Positions 1-9,353 of a stretch of 64,000 nt of DNA are shown here, one piece after another; position 1 is the first letter of the stretch, and the number at the start of each line of letters is the position of its first letter. Location of the stretch: contig NZ_BIFS01000002.1 of assembly GCF_003967555.1 (NCBI RefSeq), positions 558,001 to 622,000 on the forward strand, written 5' to 3'. A program made the translations under genes and the position numbers. The notes under the pieces were generated by a model. The model was not told the origin of the DNA and made no database searches. It was given only the letters and a program-made list of their open reading frames with translations. This DNA is from Dictyobacter kobayashii. Lineage in GTDB: Bacteria > Chloroflexota > Ktedonobacteria > Ktedonobacterales > Ktedonobacteraceae.

Positions 1-1
1 T

Positions 2-112
2 GGCTGGATCTTCCTGGCACTGATCATCATCAGTATTGCCTGGGCCGCCTACATCCTGGTCGCGCGCCCCGAAGCCACCAGCAAGATCGGCAGCATCGTC
101 GCCGACGAATAA
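2..112 (+). CDS. C-terminal end of a membrane protein (partial)
   Basis: Only the last 36 codons are in the window; the frame enters from the left edge and stops at TAA 110-112. The fragment is one hydrophobic helix (about 20 residues, rich in I, L, A and W) followed by a short charged tail ending in VADE. A helix followed by a short polar tail resembles the end of a permease, such as the APC transporter at 7.9-9.3 kb, but there is too little sequence to name it. A long hairpin follows 46 bases downstream. Confidence 0.5.
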   Translation, partial: GWIFLALIIISIAWAAYILVARPEATSKIGSIVADE

Positions 113-158
113 AAAATCGCTTATATCAACGCACCAGAAGCATTGATATAACCCTGAG

Positions 159-204
159 AGGACCGAACAGATCTGTAGCAATTAAGACAGATCTGTTCGG
201 TCCT
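159..204. terminator. Long perfect hairpin between convergent genes
   Basis: Arms 159-176 and 187-204 are perfect 18-base complements with a 10-base loop. A short T run follows on the + side (211-215). It lies between the ends of two convergent genes, so it is probably a bidirectional terminator. Confidence 0.7.
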
Positions 205-219
205 GCAATATTTTTACAG

Positions 220-1101
220 CTAGACAAGAGCGCGCACATCAAGCAACGCCAGGCCCGTCTTTTGCGCGATATAGCTATTTAAGTAGGCGGAGGCAGCACA
301 ATATGCTTCCTGGCTCACCCGCCGGTAAGCACTTTTTTCACCTGACAGGGTACGCACAAAATAGAGATAGTCACCTTTCGTTGGACCAGCCTCATCCGGC
401 CAACGCAAGATGGTCGTCGCACTCGAAAGCTCTACCCACTGCAATGTTTGTAACGTGCCGTATGGATATACTCCAAGCGCAAACAAGCTGGCTTGCTGCC
501 AGGCCACATGTTGTGTCAGTAAACCTTTCTGCATCTGTAGATCATACTCGGTAGCAGTTATCTTGATGGTGCCGGTCAACATTGTCATACCCGCTATCAT
601 ACTCGCGAGTAACAGCAAGGATGCACTCATGCCAACAATAACTATCAGGATGCTATAAGTAGTGAAGTCCAATGGTTGATGAAGATAGAAGTTGTTAGCG
701 ACCAGAACCATAGTTGACAATATACATATGCCCAGGCAAATAATGCTTACTTTCTGAAAGACATCAGCCAACTTTGGTCGTTTTTTCAATGCTACTGCCG
801 TCAGGGGCAATGACACTGGCCTCGGCTGCGGGTAGTATAGTACACTTTTTCTCACGTTCATCCTGGCCTGCTCAACGTTAAGCCAGGCTGCACGCCTTTT
901 GGCTGCTTCTTTTTTAACTATAAGTAGCAAATAAATACTGGCCCCAACCCACAATGCATTAAGAATCCATTGAAATACCGGGACATGACCAGATAAGATA
1001 TCAGCAAAAATGTAGCGCGCCTGAACAATTATCATGCATACATAAAAGATAATTACACTACCATATGACCGTAGATATCCTCTTTCATCGGGTTTATTCA
1101 A
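220..1101 (-). CDS. Membrane protein with C-terminal TGLxLLD motif, single-module form
   Basis: 293 residues, TTG start with GGAGAG upstream. There are two hydrophobic helices near residues 13-62, a basic loop, two more helices near 115-172, then a soluble C-terminal domain of about 120 residues containing a WQQASLFALG segment, a TILRW strand and a terminal YIAQKTGLALLD. The same order (two helices, loop, two helices, W(Q/E)EA-F...VRW...TGLPLLD domain) occurs twice in the 586-residue protein at 59.5-61.2 kb, so the two are paralogues. The C-terminal part may be a PH-like domain attached to the inner membrane; that is inference. Function unknown. Confidence 0.7.
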   Translation of the reverse strand: MNKPDERGYLRSYGSVIIFYVCMIIVQARYIFADILSGHVPVFQWILNALWVGASIYLLLIVKKEAAKRRAAWLNVEQARMNVRKSVLYYPQPRPVSLPLTAVALKKRPKLADVFQKVSIICLGICILSTMVLVANNFYLHQPLDFTTYSILIVIVGMSASLLLLASMIAGMTMLTGTIKITATEYDLQMQKGLLTQHVAWQQASLFALGVYPYGTLQTLQWVELSSATTILRWPDEAGPTKGDYLYFVRTLSGEKSAYRRVSQEAYCAASAYLNSYIAQKTGLALLDVRALV

Positions 1102-1424
1102 TTTCTCTCTCCTACAAGATTAAATAATATCATTGATTAAGAGACACTTTTATACCTTCAATAAGCTCTTGCATAGTATAACAAATTCTACAGTTTCAAT
1201 AAAGTAGCTTATCGTGTGGCTGCATATCTTCACACACAACTACATGGCATAACAATTGAAAAAAGGTCACATGTATGCTGGATATTACTGACTGCTGGCC
1301 AAACACAGCATCCAACCCACGCTTCCTACTGCTTTGAAGGTTTATAGCCAATTTGGACGTTATAAACTTTCTGCGTCTGTATGGATGGGCAAGTCAACAT
1401 CTGAGTACTACGAGGGTACGGATA
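1102..1424. other. Divergent intergenic region
   Basis: AT-rich spacer between the divergent genes at 1101 and 1425. It probably holds both promoters, but no -35/-10 pair stood out enough to place. No hairpin or small gene seen. Confidence 0.5.
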
Positions 1425-2303
1425 ATGAATGAAAAAGAGCAAAAACATTTAGCTCGTGCGGCCGAGAAAGCAGCGGCGATCCATGCAAAGGCGGATGCAT
1501 GGCAAAGCAGGGTAAATGCGCAGTTTGGTTATCTCCAAACGAAGTATGGCTTCAGTATCACTCACGTTGATGCGTCCAATGTCTGGGTGACACGGCTGAT
1601 CTACCAGGCAGCAAACACAGCGATCTACGTTGATTGTAATTTCGAATACAGGCGGGCAGAGGTCTTTCTGGTTTGCCTCGCCCCACCACATCAATTTTTG
1701 CTGGACGAACTTCTGGCGGTACGCGCTCTTCACCTGCATGCCGAGCAGCGAGCTGCCGCTGGATTAGAGGATGAGCAGATCGAAGCGAGCCTCAAGCTTC
1801 TCGCACGAGCCATGGATGAATATGCAACCGATGTTCTTCAGGGCGACTTTTCCATCTTCGCGACCCTGGAGGAACGGATCGCGCGGAGGGGACAACATCA
1901 CCGCAAGAGAGAACAAGAGTCTCAGAGCGTTCCCAAAGGACTAGTTAGCTGGTTCACCACTACTACCAGAAGCACTGATAACTTCTGTATGGACTACTTG
2001 AACGAGGAGTATGGGGATCTCTGCAGCCAGTTGGCGATGACGCTCTGCTGGCAACAACCTTCTCTGCTCTCTCGGCGAAAGTACGACATCTGGGCGTGCG
2101 CGATCATTCACGCACTGTGCATGGTAAACAATCTCTTTGATGCTTCCCACCCATCCCATATCTCAGAAAATCAGATAGAAGGCTACTTTGGTATCAATTC
2201 CAGGGCAATACTGAAGAAATCCAAACAGATACGTGATTGCTTGCAGATGTCACCACTAGATCCAAAGTGGAAATGCGTTGCTACAGATAATTCTATATTG
2301 TGA
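1425..2303 (+). CDS. DUF6398-type protein of unknown function
   Basis: 292 residues from ATG 1425, chosen because GAGG lies nine bases upstream; a TTG at 1353 is in frame but lacks a site. The N-terminal half is charged, with an alanine/lysine-rich helix (residues 3-25). The C-terminal third (about 190-285) has the pattern of DUF6398: TDNFCMDYLNEEYGDLC, then WACAIIHALCMVNNLFD, then a helix-turn-helix-like IEGYFGINSRAILKKSKQIR and a final PLDPKW. The last segment looks like a small DNA-binding fold, so a regulatory role is possible, but no function is established for the family that I know of. The N-terminal half is not recognised. Confidence 0.65.
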   Translation: MNEKEQKHLARAAEKAAAIHAKADAWQSRVNAQFGYLQTKYGFSITHVDASNVWVTRLIYQAANTAIYVDCNFEYRRAEVFLVCLAPPHQFLLDELLAVRALHLHAEQRAAAGLEDEQIEASLKLLARAMDEYATDVLQGDFSIFATLEERIARRGQHHRKREQESQSVPKGLVSWFTTTTRSTDNFCMDYLNEEYGDLCSQLAMTLCWQQPSLLSRRKYDIWACAIIHALCMVNNLFDASHPSHISENQIEGYFGINSRAILKKSKQIRDCLQMSPLDPKWKCVATDNSIL

Positions 2304-2548
2304 CGTGGACGAACGATGATATCATACGAGAAGCGAGATAGCAAAAGACCGAAGGTTCAAACAGAGGTTCTCAACCGAGCGATCCTTAGCAGCCTATGCA
2401 TAAACGATCCAGCCACGCTTTCTTGCGGCGGGTTGGCACGCGCGCGACCAATACCGTTGAGAGAAGAAAAGCTCAAACATGATGATTGCAATCGGACGAC
2501 AAGCCCCTCCCTTCATTTGAGCAACCAGGCAACAAGAAAAGCGATGTC
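2304..2548. other. Intergenic sequence left of the 227-bp element
   Basis: Non-coding stretch between the DUF6398 gene and the repeat element. Short open frames here have no ribosome site and no protein-like character. Confidence 0.4.
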
Positions 2549-2775
2549 ATAGGTTCGGGCCTCAGCGCCCGATTGCCGCCCTCAGCAGAGCCGGCGGCCC
2601 AGTATCCCAGCGATGGAGTGCCTCGTGGCATGACCCTTTCCTTCATGCAGTGCCCAAAAGCATCGTCCGTATTTGGGCACCGCGTGGGCCGAGGTATCAG
2701 AAACAAGCAGCCGCGTGGTGAGGATACCGGGCCGCCCTACCGGGGCGGCAATCGGCCGCTGAGGGCCGAACCTAT
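2549..2775. repeat. 227-bp inverted-repeat element, copy a
   Basis: The ends are inverted repeats: ATAGGTTCGG at 2549 with CCGAACCTAT ending at 2775, extending inward through CTCAGC/GCTGAG with one mismatch in 19. Inside, GTGCCCAAAAGC is mirrored by a GGGCACCGCGTGGGCCGAG segment, and GTATCC is mirrored by GGATAC. A second copy of exactly the same length lies at 51806-52032 with the same end sequence, the same GCCCAAAAGC and GGGCACCGCGTGGGCCGAG blocks and the same GGCCGCTGAGGGCCG right end. No coding capacity. It behaves like a MITE or large REP-type element. Confidence 0.7.
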
Positions 2776-2921
2776 ACAATTCGTGCTTATTATTGTTTTT
2801 CGTGCGGGAACAAAATAAGTGGGGGGCAAGCCCCGCACGTACAATTCATGTTTCTTGTTGCGCTCATTTGCTTGTCTGGTTGCTAAGTGAGGTGTATTGC
2901 GCGCGGCGCTCCAGGAGGCGA

Positions 2922-4165
2922 TCATCCAGGTGAAGAGCATACGCGGCGGCGCAGCAGCGGCTCACGTATCACCGTTGCATCCAGCTTGCTCGCGCCGAGA
3001 AACCTGACGAAGCGCGCAAACCCACAAGCCAATGCCTCCGCAAATGCTTCATTGTTGCCCAGAGCCTCATCCTCCAGCCACAAGCCCAGGATGACGAATG
3101 TGTTGGTTGTGCGGTCGAATTTGCTATCGAAGCGCGCGACGAGTCGGTCGCCCCACAAAATCGGCAACGTGTAGTAGCCGAACTTGCGCTGGTGCTCAGG
3201 CTTATATACCTCCCACACGTAGTCGAAGCCGAATACGACTTTGGCTCGCCCGCGTGCGCTGACGTGATCGAGCGGTGAGAGGAAGACGACCTCTTCGGTG
3301 GTGGTTGTCTCCAACGGCGTCCAGGCCTTCGGCACGCGCCCAGCACCTAACTCGCTTAACACGTCAGCGTCGCTCCCAAGCGCGTAGTGCACCCTTTTCC
3401 AGCCTTCAACTTGCACCTCGATGATGTCGCCGTCGGCCAACATCTCTCCAAGAAGCTTCTTCGCTGCGCGAGCCGGATCGCCGCGCTGAAATGAATCACT
3501 CGTACGGTCGAGCCGTGACAGGCCACTAAAGCTGATGTCCTTCTTAAGTAAGAAGCGATCAGTCTCGGCTTCGTCGCTCTCACGAATAAGATGCGCGGGT
3601 GCGACCATTTCGGTAAGTGCATATGCGCGCTCAAAACGGTCGCGATGGTGGGTCATTACTTCACCAGTGCGCCACAGATAATACAAGGCGAGCGCGCTGT
3701 CCTTGCGGCCCGATAGCTTTGCGTTCGTGTACGCGTCGCCATGGCAAAGTCGCGGTTACCCACGATGCCACGTTCGTGCAAGACAGCTCGCATTTCGGCG
3801 ATGGCATCAGCGTGGTTGCGGGCTATGTCGAGGAGCCGCGCGCCGCTATCGCGCTCGCGGCGCATGACCACGCGCCAATACGGCAGTTCGTCCATCGCCC
3901 GGACGGCCAGCCAGCCACCCCAATCGAAGAACTTGCGCTGCTGATACGTCACGTCCTCCCACATGCCAGGTGTGTAATCGAGCACGCGGCTGTGCAGCTT
4001 GATATCCTGGCTGCGAGCGATGATTTGCAGGGGATCGAGTTGCAAGTACTCCATCGCGCGCATGGCCTGCTCGGTTCCCTCGATGCCTCGCCAGCGCCGT
4101 CCGGGCCACAAACCCTGCTTGCCAAGGATGAAGCGGCGGGCGGTATCGATGTCGATGGTTAGCAT
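2922..4165 (-). CDS. YcaQ-like winged-helix DNA glycosylase (frameshifted)
   Basis: About 414 residues in two frames. The upstream part (4165 to about 3710) begins MLTIDIDTARRF, typical of the HTH_42/YcaQ family, and has GIEGTEQAMRAMEYLQLDP and a DWGGWLAVRAMDELPYW segment. The downstream part (about 3710-2922) continues with YYLWRTGEVMTHHRD, the winged-helix core and GFDYVWEVYKPEHQRKFGYY. The two join if one G is added in the short G run at 3707-3712. Start ATG 4165 has AGAGAGG upstream. Family members such as E. coli YcaQ open interstrand crosslinks and abasic-type lesions in DNA. A single homopolymer indel suggests a sequence error, but true inactivation is possible. Confidence 0.7.
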
Positions 4166-4413
4166 AATGACCTCTCTCTGCTTCTCAACCGTAAATATTG
4201 ACCTCCTCCCAATCACCGGAAGCGTGATGGGATTCCAACGTTCGCACGTCGGGTTTCCTGTTTCGCTGAGTTGTACCTTTCCTGTTTCATTCAGGTTTGG
4301 TCTCGACCCGCGCTCTACAGGCTTAAAATCCCGCAAGCCCTGCGGTATGTGAAGAGATTCTTTTTCAGCCAGGCAAAACCGGTTGTGAAATTTTTTTAAG
4401 CCCATATTTTCTC
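4166..4413. other. Intergenic region upstream of the glycosylase gene
   Basis: Spacer between divergent genes. It contains the glycosylase promoter side and a repeated GTTTCCTGTTTCG / CTTTCCTGTTTCA short motif near 4252-4285. Nothing else seen before the promoter at 4414. Confidence 0.4.
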
Positions 4414-4442
4414 TTGACTTATCCTTTTTTACTGGTTACTAT
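4414..4442 (+). promoter_or_regulatory. Sigma-70-type promoter of the TetR gene
   Basis: -35 TTGACT at 4414-4419, 17-base spacer, -10 TACTAT at 4437-4442, 44 bases before the GTG start. The operator begins at the very next base. Confidence 0.65.
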
Positions 4443-4462
4443 TTATTCAATCGGTTGAATAA
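4443..4462. promoter_or_regulatory. Operator-like perfect palindrome
   Basis: TTATTCAATCGGTTGAATAA: eight-base arms around TCGG, directly abutting the -10 box, where transcription would start. This placement is typical of TetR autorepression. Confidence 0.6.
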
Positions 4463-4485
4463 TTTTTGCATGTAGAAAGGGATAG

Positions 4486-5085
4486 GTGTTGGTCAAATTA
4501 GAGTCGGTCAGTGCGCGGCGGGCAGGTATTATCGAGGCCGCTCTGCGCGTGCTGGCACGCGATGGCATAGCTGAGACGACGACGCGCAAAATAGCTGCCG
4601 AGGCCAATGTCAATCAGGCTATGCTGCGCTACTATTTCGGCAGTAAGGATGACCTGTTGTTTGCGGTGCTACAGACACTGATGCAGCAGACCGGTGAAAT
4701 CGTTAGCTCGGTCGGGCTGGAAGGTCGCACGCTTCCAGAAACAATTGAGCATAGCTTGCAGGCCTTCTGGTCGCACGTTGAAGCCGAACCAGAGCTACAG
4801 ATCATTCAGTATGAATTGACACTCTATGCGTTGCGCCATCCCGAGTCGGCCTGGCTGGCCAGACAACAGTACGATGGCTATTGCGCAGTGGTCGAGACGC
4901 TATTTGAGACGGCTGCGCAGGCCAGCGGTCAAACATATGCTATTCCACCGGCCGAGTTAGCGCGCTTCGTGGTGGCCGGCATCGATGGCTTGATCCTGCA
5001 ATATATCAGCGATCGCGATACAACCAGGGCTCGACGCGACCTGGCGCATCTGATTACTTCGGTTACCCTATTAGCGTCACACTAA
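4486..5085 (+). CDS. TetR-family transcriptional regulator
   Basis: 199 residues, GTG start preceded by AGAAAGGG. The N-terminal helix-turn-helix domain (residues 10-58) has IIEAALRVLARDGIAETTTRK, AAEANVNQAMLRYYFGSKDDLL, the standard TetR recognition layout ending in YYFGSK. The rest is an all-helical ligand domain. The gene sits 39 bases before the racemase-fold gene and faces the same way as the lactone oxidase and permease, so it may control this block. The promoter and palindrome immediately upstream suggest that it represses itself. Ligand unknown. Confidence 0.85.
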   Translation: MLVKLESVSARRAGIIEAALRVLARDGIAETTTRKIAAEANVNQAMLRYYFGSKDDLLFAVLQTLMQQTGEIVSSVGLEGRTLPETIEHSLQAFWSHVEAEPELQIIQYELTLYALRHPESAWLARQQYDGYCAVVETLFETAAQASGQTYAIPPAELARFVVAGIDGLILQYISDRDTTRARRDLAHLITSVTLLASH

Positions 5086-5124
5086 ACCAGGCAATTCATC
5101 ACAGTAGATAAAAGGAGCCAGGCT

Positions 5125-6463
5125 ATGAGCATATCCACCGATCCCCCTGCCCTCGCGCCTTCTCAGGCACAAGAGCCACGCGACTACCAATACTATAAGA
5201 AAGTCTTTGCGGGCCAGAACTTTCCCCTGGCCTACCTGGACCTGGATCTTCTAGAGCAAAATATACGCGCCATTGCGGCCCGCACCGGCGGTAAGCGTAT
5301 CCGCCTGGCTTCGAAGTCGTTGCGCAGCGTCGAGGTGCTCAAACGTATCCTGGCGGCCGACCCCTGTTTCCAGGGCATCATGTGCTTTACGGCGCGCGAA
5401 GCGGTCTACCTGGCCTCGCAAGGATTTGTTGACCTGCTGTTAGGTTATCCTATCTGGAATGAGCAGGATATCGCGGCGGTAGCGGAGACGATCAAGGCCG
5501 GTACGCAGATTACGCTGATGATTGATAGCGTGGAGCATATCACCCAGATCGAGGCCGTGGCCTGTCGCCATGAGGTCACGATCCCGGTCTGCCTGGACCT
5601 GGATATGGCCTTGCATCTGCCCAAACTCCACGTTGGGGTCTGGCGCAGCCCCTTGCGAACAGCTGCCCAGATTCGTCCTGTGCTGGATAGTATTGTAGCG
5701 GCACCTCATGTGTCGTTGGATGGGATTATGGGCTATGAGGCTCAGGTGGCTGGTCTGGGCGATAATTATCCCAAAAGCGCGCCCAAGAATACAGTGGTGC
5801 GCTACCTGAAGCAGCGTTCGATCCGCGAGGCGGCCGCGCGCCGCGCGCTGGCCATTGAGTTGATCCAGAGCTATCAGCTTCCTCCCTTGCGCTTTGTGAA
5901 TGGTGGAGGTACCGGCAGTCTCCATACCACGCGCACCGAGGCTGGCGTGACCGAGATCACGGTCGGCTCCGGCTTCTATGCACCCGCCCTGTTTGATAAT
6001 TATCGCGACTTCCGCTATCAGCCAGCGGCCGGCTTTGCCATTGAGATCGTACGTCGGGCGACGCCAACTATCTATACCTGCCTTGGCGGTGGTTATATCG
6101 CTTCGGGCGCGGTGGGCGGCGATAAACTACCCAAACCTTATTTGCCTAGTGCCCGCTGGAGCCGCTGGAAGGTGCCGGCGAGGTCCAGACCCCACCTTGC
6201 GGACCGGCCCTCGCTCGGCGATACCGTACGCCACAGAGCTGGGAGCTCTGTGCGCTACATCGCTCTTACCGCTCTAAGGCGCGATGTTGACACCTCGATA
6301 AGGCACTCCGAACACGGCGACCCATCTGCTACGCCACAGTAAGCTGGCGAGCTCTGTGAACGCTACATCCTTACTCGTCTCTAATGGCGCGATTGTTGAC
6401 ACAATCTCGACCTACCGGGCGATGGACAATGCTTCCTGTAACATAGGCCATCCCTATTTATAA
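5125..6463 (+). pseudogene. Alanine-racemase-fold amino-acid deaminase/aldolase-like gene with decayed 3' end
   Basis: ATG 5125 follows AAAGGAG. Residues 30-330 form an intact alanine racemase N-terminal (PLP barrel) domain: PLAYLDLDLLEQNIRAIA, then RLASKSLRS with the likely PLP lysine K64, and CLDLDMALHLPKLHVGV. It matches the D-threonine aldolase/D-serine dehydratase-like group (COG3616 type). After about 6150 the frame is lost repeatedly: a continuation PLEPLEGAGEVQTP is readable in a second frame, and an end NGAIVDTISTYR in yet another, reaching TAA at 6461-6463. The frame that stays open stops at 6342. The C-terminal metal-binding part is therefore not made as one chain. Clustered small indels plus a partial duplication make this look more damaged than the other frameshifted genes here. 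Confidence 0.6.
6228..6413 (+). repeat. Imperfect tandem duplication in the 3' end of the racemase-fold gene
   Basis: Two diverged copies offset by 103 bases, starting at ACGCCACAG 6228 and ACGCCACAG 6331. Shared blocks in order: GAGCTCTGTG, CGCTACATC, GCGCGAT, GTTGACAC, CTCGA. They differ mainly by small indels, the first copy being shorter. Confidence 0.55.
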
Positions 6464-6503
6464 TTCTGTGCTCATGCTTTCTATCTTATTGCAGGAGATC
6501 TCA

Positions 6504-7871
6504 ATGGTGACAGAACAGACACAACACTGGCAAAACTGGTCCGGCTCTGTCCGTTCCAGCCTCCAACAGCTGGTGAAGCCATCCAATATCGCTGAACTGG
6601 CTCGCTTACTCAGCCACTATAGCCGCACCGGGCGCCATGTGCGCGTCGTGGGTGCAGGCCATTCGTTTACGCCCCTGGTCGAAACCGACGATATTCTGCT
6701 CTCGCTCGACAATCTGCAGGGTGTCGAGGAGATCGATACCGAGCATGGGACGGCCACTGTACTGGGTGGTACGCGCCTGAAATTGCTGGGGGAGACCTTG
6801 CTGGCTCGCGGTGTGGCCCAGGAGAACCTGGGGGATATCGATGTGCAGAGTATCGCGGGCGCGATCAGCACTGGCACACACGGCACCGGTATCCACTTTG
6901 GCAATCTGGCCACCCAGGTTGAGGCCTTGACGCTGGTAACCGCCAGTGGCGAGATCCTGGAGTGCTCAGCGCAACAAAATTCTGAGATCTTTAAGGCTGC
7001 CCAGGTCTCCCTGGGACTGCTGGGCGTGATCGCCAGGGTTAAGCTGCGCGTCGTGCCCGCCAAACGTCTCCAGTTCAAGAGCCACCGCGAACGCCTCAGT
7101 ACTTGCCTGGAAAACCTTGAAGACTATAAGAATAACAATAGTCATTTTGAGTTCTTCTGGATGCCGCATACGGAGTGGGTACAGGCCAAGTTTTTGAATG
7201 AGACGCAGGCGGCGGCCACCGGCAGCAATCTGTGGGGTCGCTTCAATAAGGTGGTGCTGGAGAATGGTCTCTACTGGTTGCTCTCGGAATGTTGCCGCCT
7301 GGTGCCTTCCCTGACTCCCACTATCAGTAAAGTCTCGGCCCAGGGTATCGCGGCCGTGGATGAGGTCGATTTTAGCCATCGGCTCTATGCGACGCCGCGT
7401 GCGGTGCGCTTCCAGGAGATGGAGTATAACATTCCGGTTGAGCATTTTACGACGGTGCTGCAAGAGATCAAAGCCAGTATTGCGACCCACCATACCCGGG
7501 TGCATTTTCCGGTGGAGTGCCGCTTTGTCCAGGCTGATGATATCTGGTTGAGTCCAGCTTACCAGCGCCCATCAGCATATGTGGCTGTGCATATGTATAA
7601 GGGCATGCCCTATCGCGAGTATTTCCAGCAGATCGAAGCGATTTTTAAGCGCTATCAGGGACGACCACATTGGGGCAAGCTCCATACGCAGGATGCGGCC
7701 AGCCTGGCACAGCTATATCCACACTGGGATGATTTCCGGCGCGTGCGGGCCACGCTTGATCCACAGGGTCTTTTCCTCAATGCTTATTTACGCAACCTGT
7801 TTGCCATCCCTATGCCTATCGCCTCGACGACAAGCGCTAGTTCATCAACAGTCGGGCAGCCTGCAGACTGA
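6504..7871 (+). CDS. FAD-linked sugar-1,4-lactone oxidase (ALO/GulLO family)
   Basis: 455 residues from ATG 6504, with CAGGAG seven bases upstream. Residues 1-180 are an FAD-binding type 4 (PCMH) domain opening with HWQNWSG, then VRVVGAGHSFTPL and SIAGAISTGTHGTG, the region that contacts the FAD. The C-terminal D-arabinono-1,4-lactone oxidase domain ends with RPHWGKLH and FRRVRATLDPQGLFLNAYL, both family signatures. Such enzymes oxidise aldonolactones or sugar alcohols such as xylitol; the exact substrate cannot be read. It is soluble (no signal peptide) and 54 bases precede the permease start, so the two are probably co-transcribed. Confidence 0.85.
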   Translation: MVTEQTQHWQNWSGSVRSSLQQLVKPSNIAELARLLSHYSRTGRHVRVVGAGHSFTPLVETDDILLSLDNLQGVEEIDTEHGTATVLGGTRLKLLGETLLARGVAQENLGDIDVQSIAGAISTGTHGTGIHFGNLATQVEALTLVTASGEILECSAQQNSEIFKAAQVSLGLLGVIARVKLRVVPAKRLQFKSHRERLSTCLENLEDYKNNNSHFEFFWMPHTEWVQAKFLNETQAAATGSNLWGRFNKVVLENGLYWLLSECCRLVPSLTPTISKVSAQGIAAVDEVDFSHRLYATPRAVRFQEMEYNIPVEHFTTVLQEIKASIATHHTRVHFPVECRFVQADDIWLSPAYQRPSAYVAVHMYKGMPYREYFQQIEAIFKRYQGRPHWGKLHTQDAASLAQLYPHWDDFRRVRATLDPQGLFLNAYLRNLFAIPMPIASTTSASSSTVGQPAD

Positions 7872-7925
7872 ACAGGACGCAGGTTCGACACTGATTATCC
7901 ATATTTGTCTGCAAGGAGAGCCCCC

Positions 7926-9335
7926 ATGAGTGATGCGTCATCCCCGGTGCCAGCGACCACGAGCACAGCGGCTCCTGCACTGGGAAAAGGGATACTTGGT
8001 CTGCGCCATGCTGTGGTGATTTCGGTGGCCGTGATGTCCCCGGCTGCCTCGATCTTCTTTAATACCATTCCTCAGGCCGGTGTGGTGGGTGCGGCCATCC
8101 CGCTCTGCTATGTGATCGGCTTTATCGTGGCCCTGCTGGTCGCCAATCAATACAGTGAGCTATCGCGCGAGTTGCCCTCCAGCGGTTCGGCCTATACCTA
8201 TGTACGAGAAGGGCTCAGTCCCCATTGGGGCTTTTTGACTGGCTGGCTAGGCCTGATCGCCGTCGCGACCGGTGCCCCCTATTCTTTTGTCTTGATGAGC
8301 GCGAATATCCAGGCCCTGGTGCAGCGCTGGTTTGGCCTCAATGTCAGCTGGATCTTCTGGTTTGTACTGGCGGTTGGCATCGTTTTCGCGCTCTGCTACA
8401 CAGGTATTCGGCAATCCCTCAGCGTGGATATGACCCTGCTGGCATTTGAGATGGGTATCTGTCTGATTCTGGCGTTACTGGTTTTCTTCCACGTGGGCAG
8501 CCAGGGCGGTTTGAGCACGGCCCCGTTCAATATCGGGCAGGTGCCCAAAGGTGGAGACCTGACAGTAGGGATTATCCTGGCGGTGTTGAGCTTTATTGGT
8601 TTTGAAACCGCTGCCACGTTGGGAGAGGAGACCAGCAATCCCCATCGCAATATCCCGCGCGCGGTCTTCGGCTCGATGCTGGTGGTGGGTGTCTTCTATG
8701 TCTTGATGGCCTATGTGGCTACGATCGGCTATGGGATCAACAACATGGCAACCGATTATGCAAACGATCCAGCACCATTTGATACGATCGGTCGCCACTT
8801 TAGCGGCGGTCTCTTTGCCAGCATCATCGATCTGGCCGGAACGCTCTCGTTTTTCAGCGCGGCCCTGGCCATCATCAATGGTGGTGCGCGCATCATTTAC
8901 ACCGTCGGGCGAGATGGGCTGCTGCCACGCTGGACCGCGTTGACGCATGCCACCCATCAGACGCCGATCGGGGCCGTTACCTTCCTGTGCCTCTTCGCCC
9001 TGGCCTGTGGTATTCCTATGGGTATATTTATGACGCCGATCACCGCCTTTTCTTTCTTGGGCACGCTGGACGCCCTCTTCATCCTACCTATTTATATCCT
9101 GGTCAACGTGGCCTGCATCCGCTTCTTCTGGCGCCAGCGCCGCAGACAGTTCAAACCCATCCGCCATCTGCTCATCCCGATCCTGAGCACGCTGCTGATG
9201 GGAGCTATCTTTGTGGCCGCCTTCGCCTCTCCAGGACCAGCCCCCCTTAGCTTTGTGCCAGTGGTCGTCGGACTCTGGATTATCGCTGGCCTTGTTCTAC
9301 TCTGGCCGCTGCGCGCAAAAATTGCTGACAGCTAA
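7926..9335 (+). CDS. APC-superfamily amino-acid permease
   Basis: 469 residues, ATG 7926 with AAGGAGAG upstream. About 12 hydrophobic helices. The first unwound helix carries VVISVAVMSPAASIFF, helix 2-3 has the YSELSRELPSSGSAYTYV motif of the APC family, and SFIGFETAATLGEE matches the conserved helix 6 region. It should import or exchange amino acids across the inner membrane. As the last gene of the TetR-racemase-oxidase-permease run it could supply the amino acid acted on by the racemase-fold enzyme; that is inference. A 24-bp perfect hairpin follows. Confidence 0.85.
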   Translation: MSDASSPVPATTSTAAPALGKGILGLRHAVVISVAVMSPAASIFFNTIPQAGVVGAAIPLCYVIGFIVALLVANQYSELSRELPSSGSAYTYVREGLSPHWGFLTGWLGLIAVATGAPYSFVLMSANIQALVQRWFGLNVSWIFWFVLAVGIVFALCYTGIRQSLSVDMTLLAFEMGICLILALLVFFHVGSQGGLSTAPFNIGQVPKGGDLTVGIILAVLSFIGFETAATLGEETSNPHRNIPRAVFGSMLVVGVFYVLMAYVATIGYGINNMATDYANDPAPFDTIGRHFSGGLFASIIDLAGTLSFFSAALAIINGGARIIYTVGRDGLLPRWTALTHATHQTPIGAVTFLCLFALACGIPMGIFMTPITAFSFLGTLDALFILPIYILVNVACIRFFWRQRRRQFKPIRHLLIPILSTLLMGAIFVAAFASPGPAPLSFVPVVVGLWIIAGLVLLWPLRAKIADS

Positions 9336-9353
9336 AGCCAGCAGGTTTAAGCC

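Noticed and set aside
151..165. CTGAGAG resembling the TPP riboswitch core
   Set aside because: The rest of the TPP aptamer is missing and the bases belong to the hairpin at 159-204.
2316..2818. Several short frames overlapping the 227-bp element at 2.5 kb
   Set aside because: Explained by the GC-rich repeat; no ribosome sites.
3617..4162. Long open frame (181 codons) on the plus strand opposite the YcaQ-like gene
   Set aside because: Shadow of the glycosylase gene; no ribosome site and low-complexity R/A/H-rich composition.
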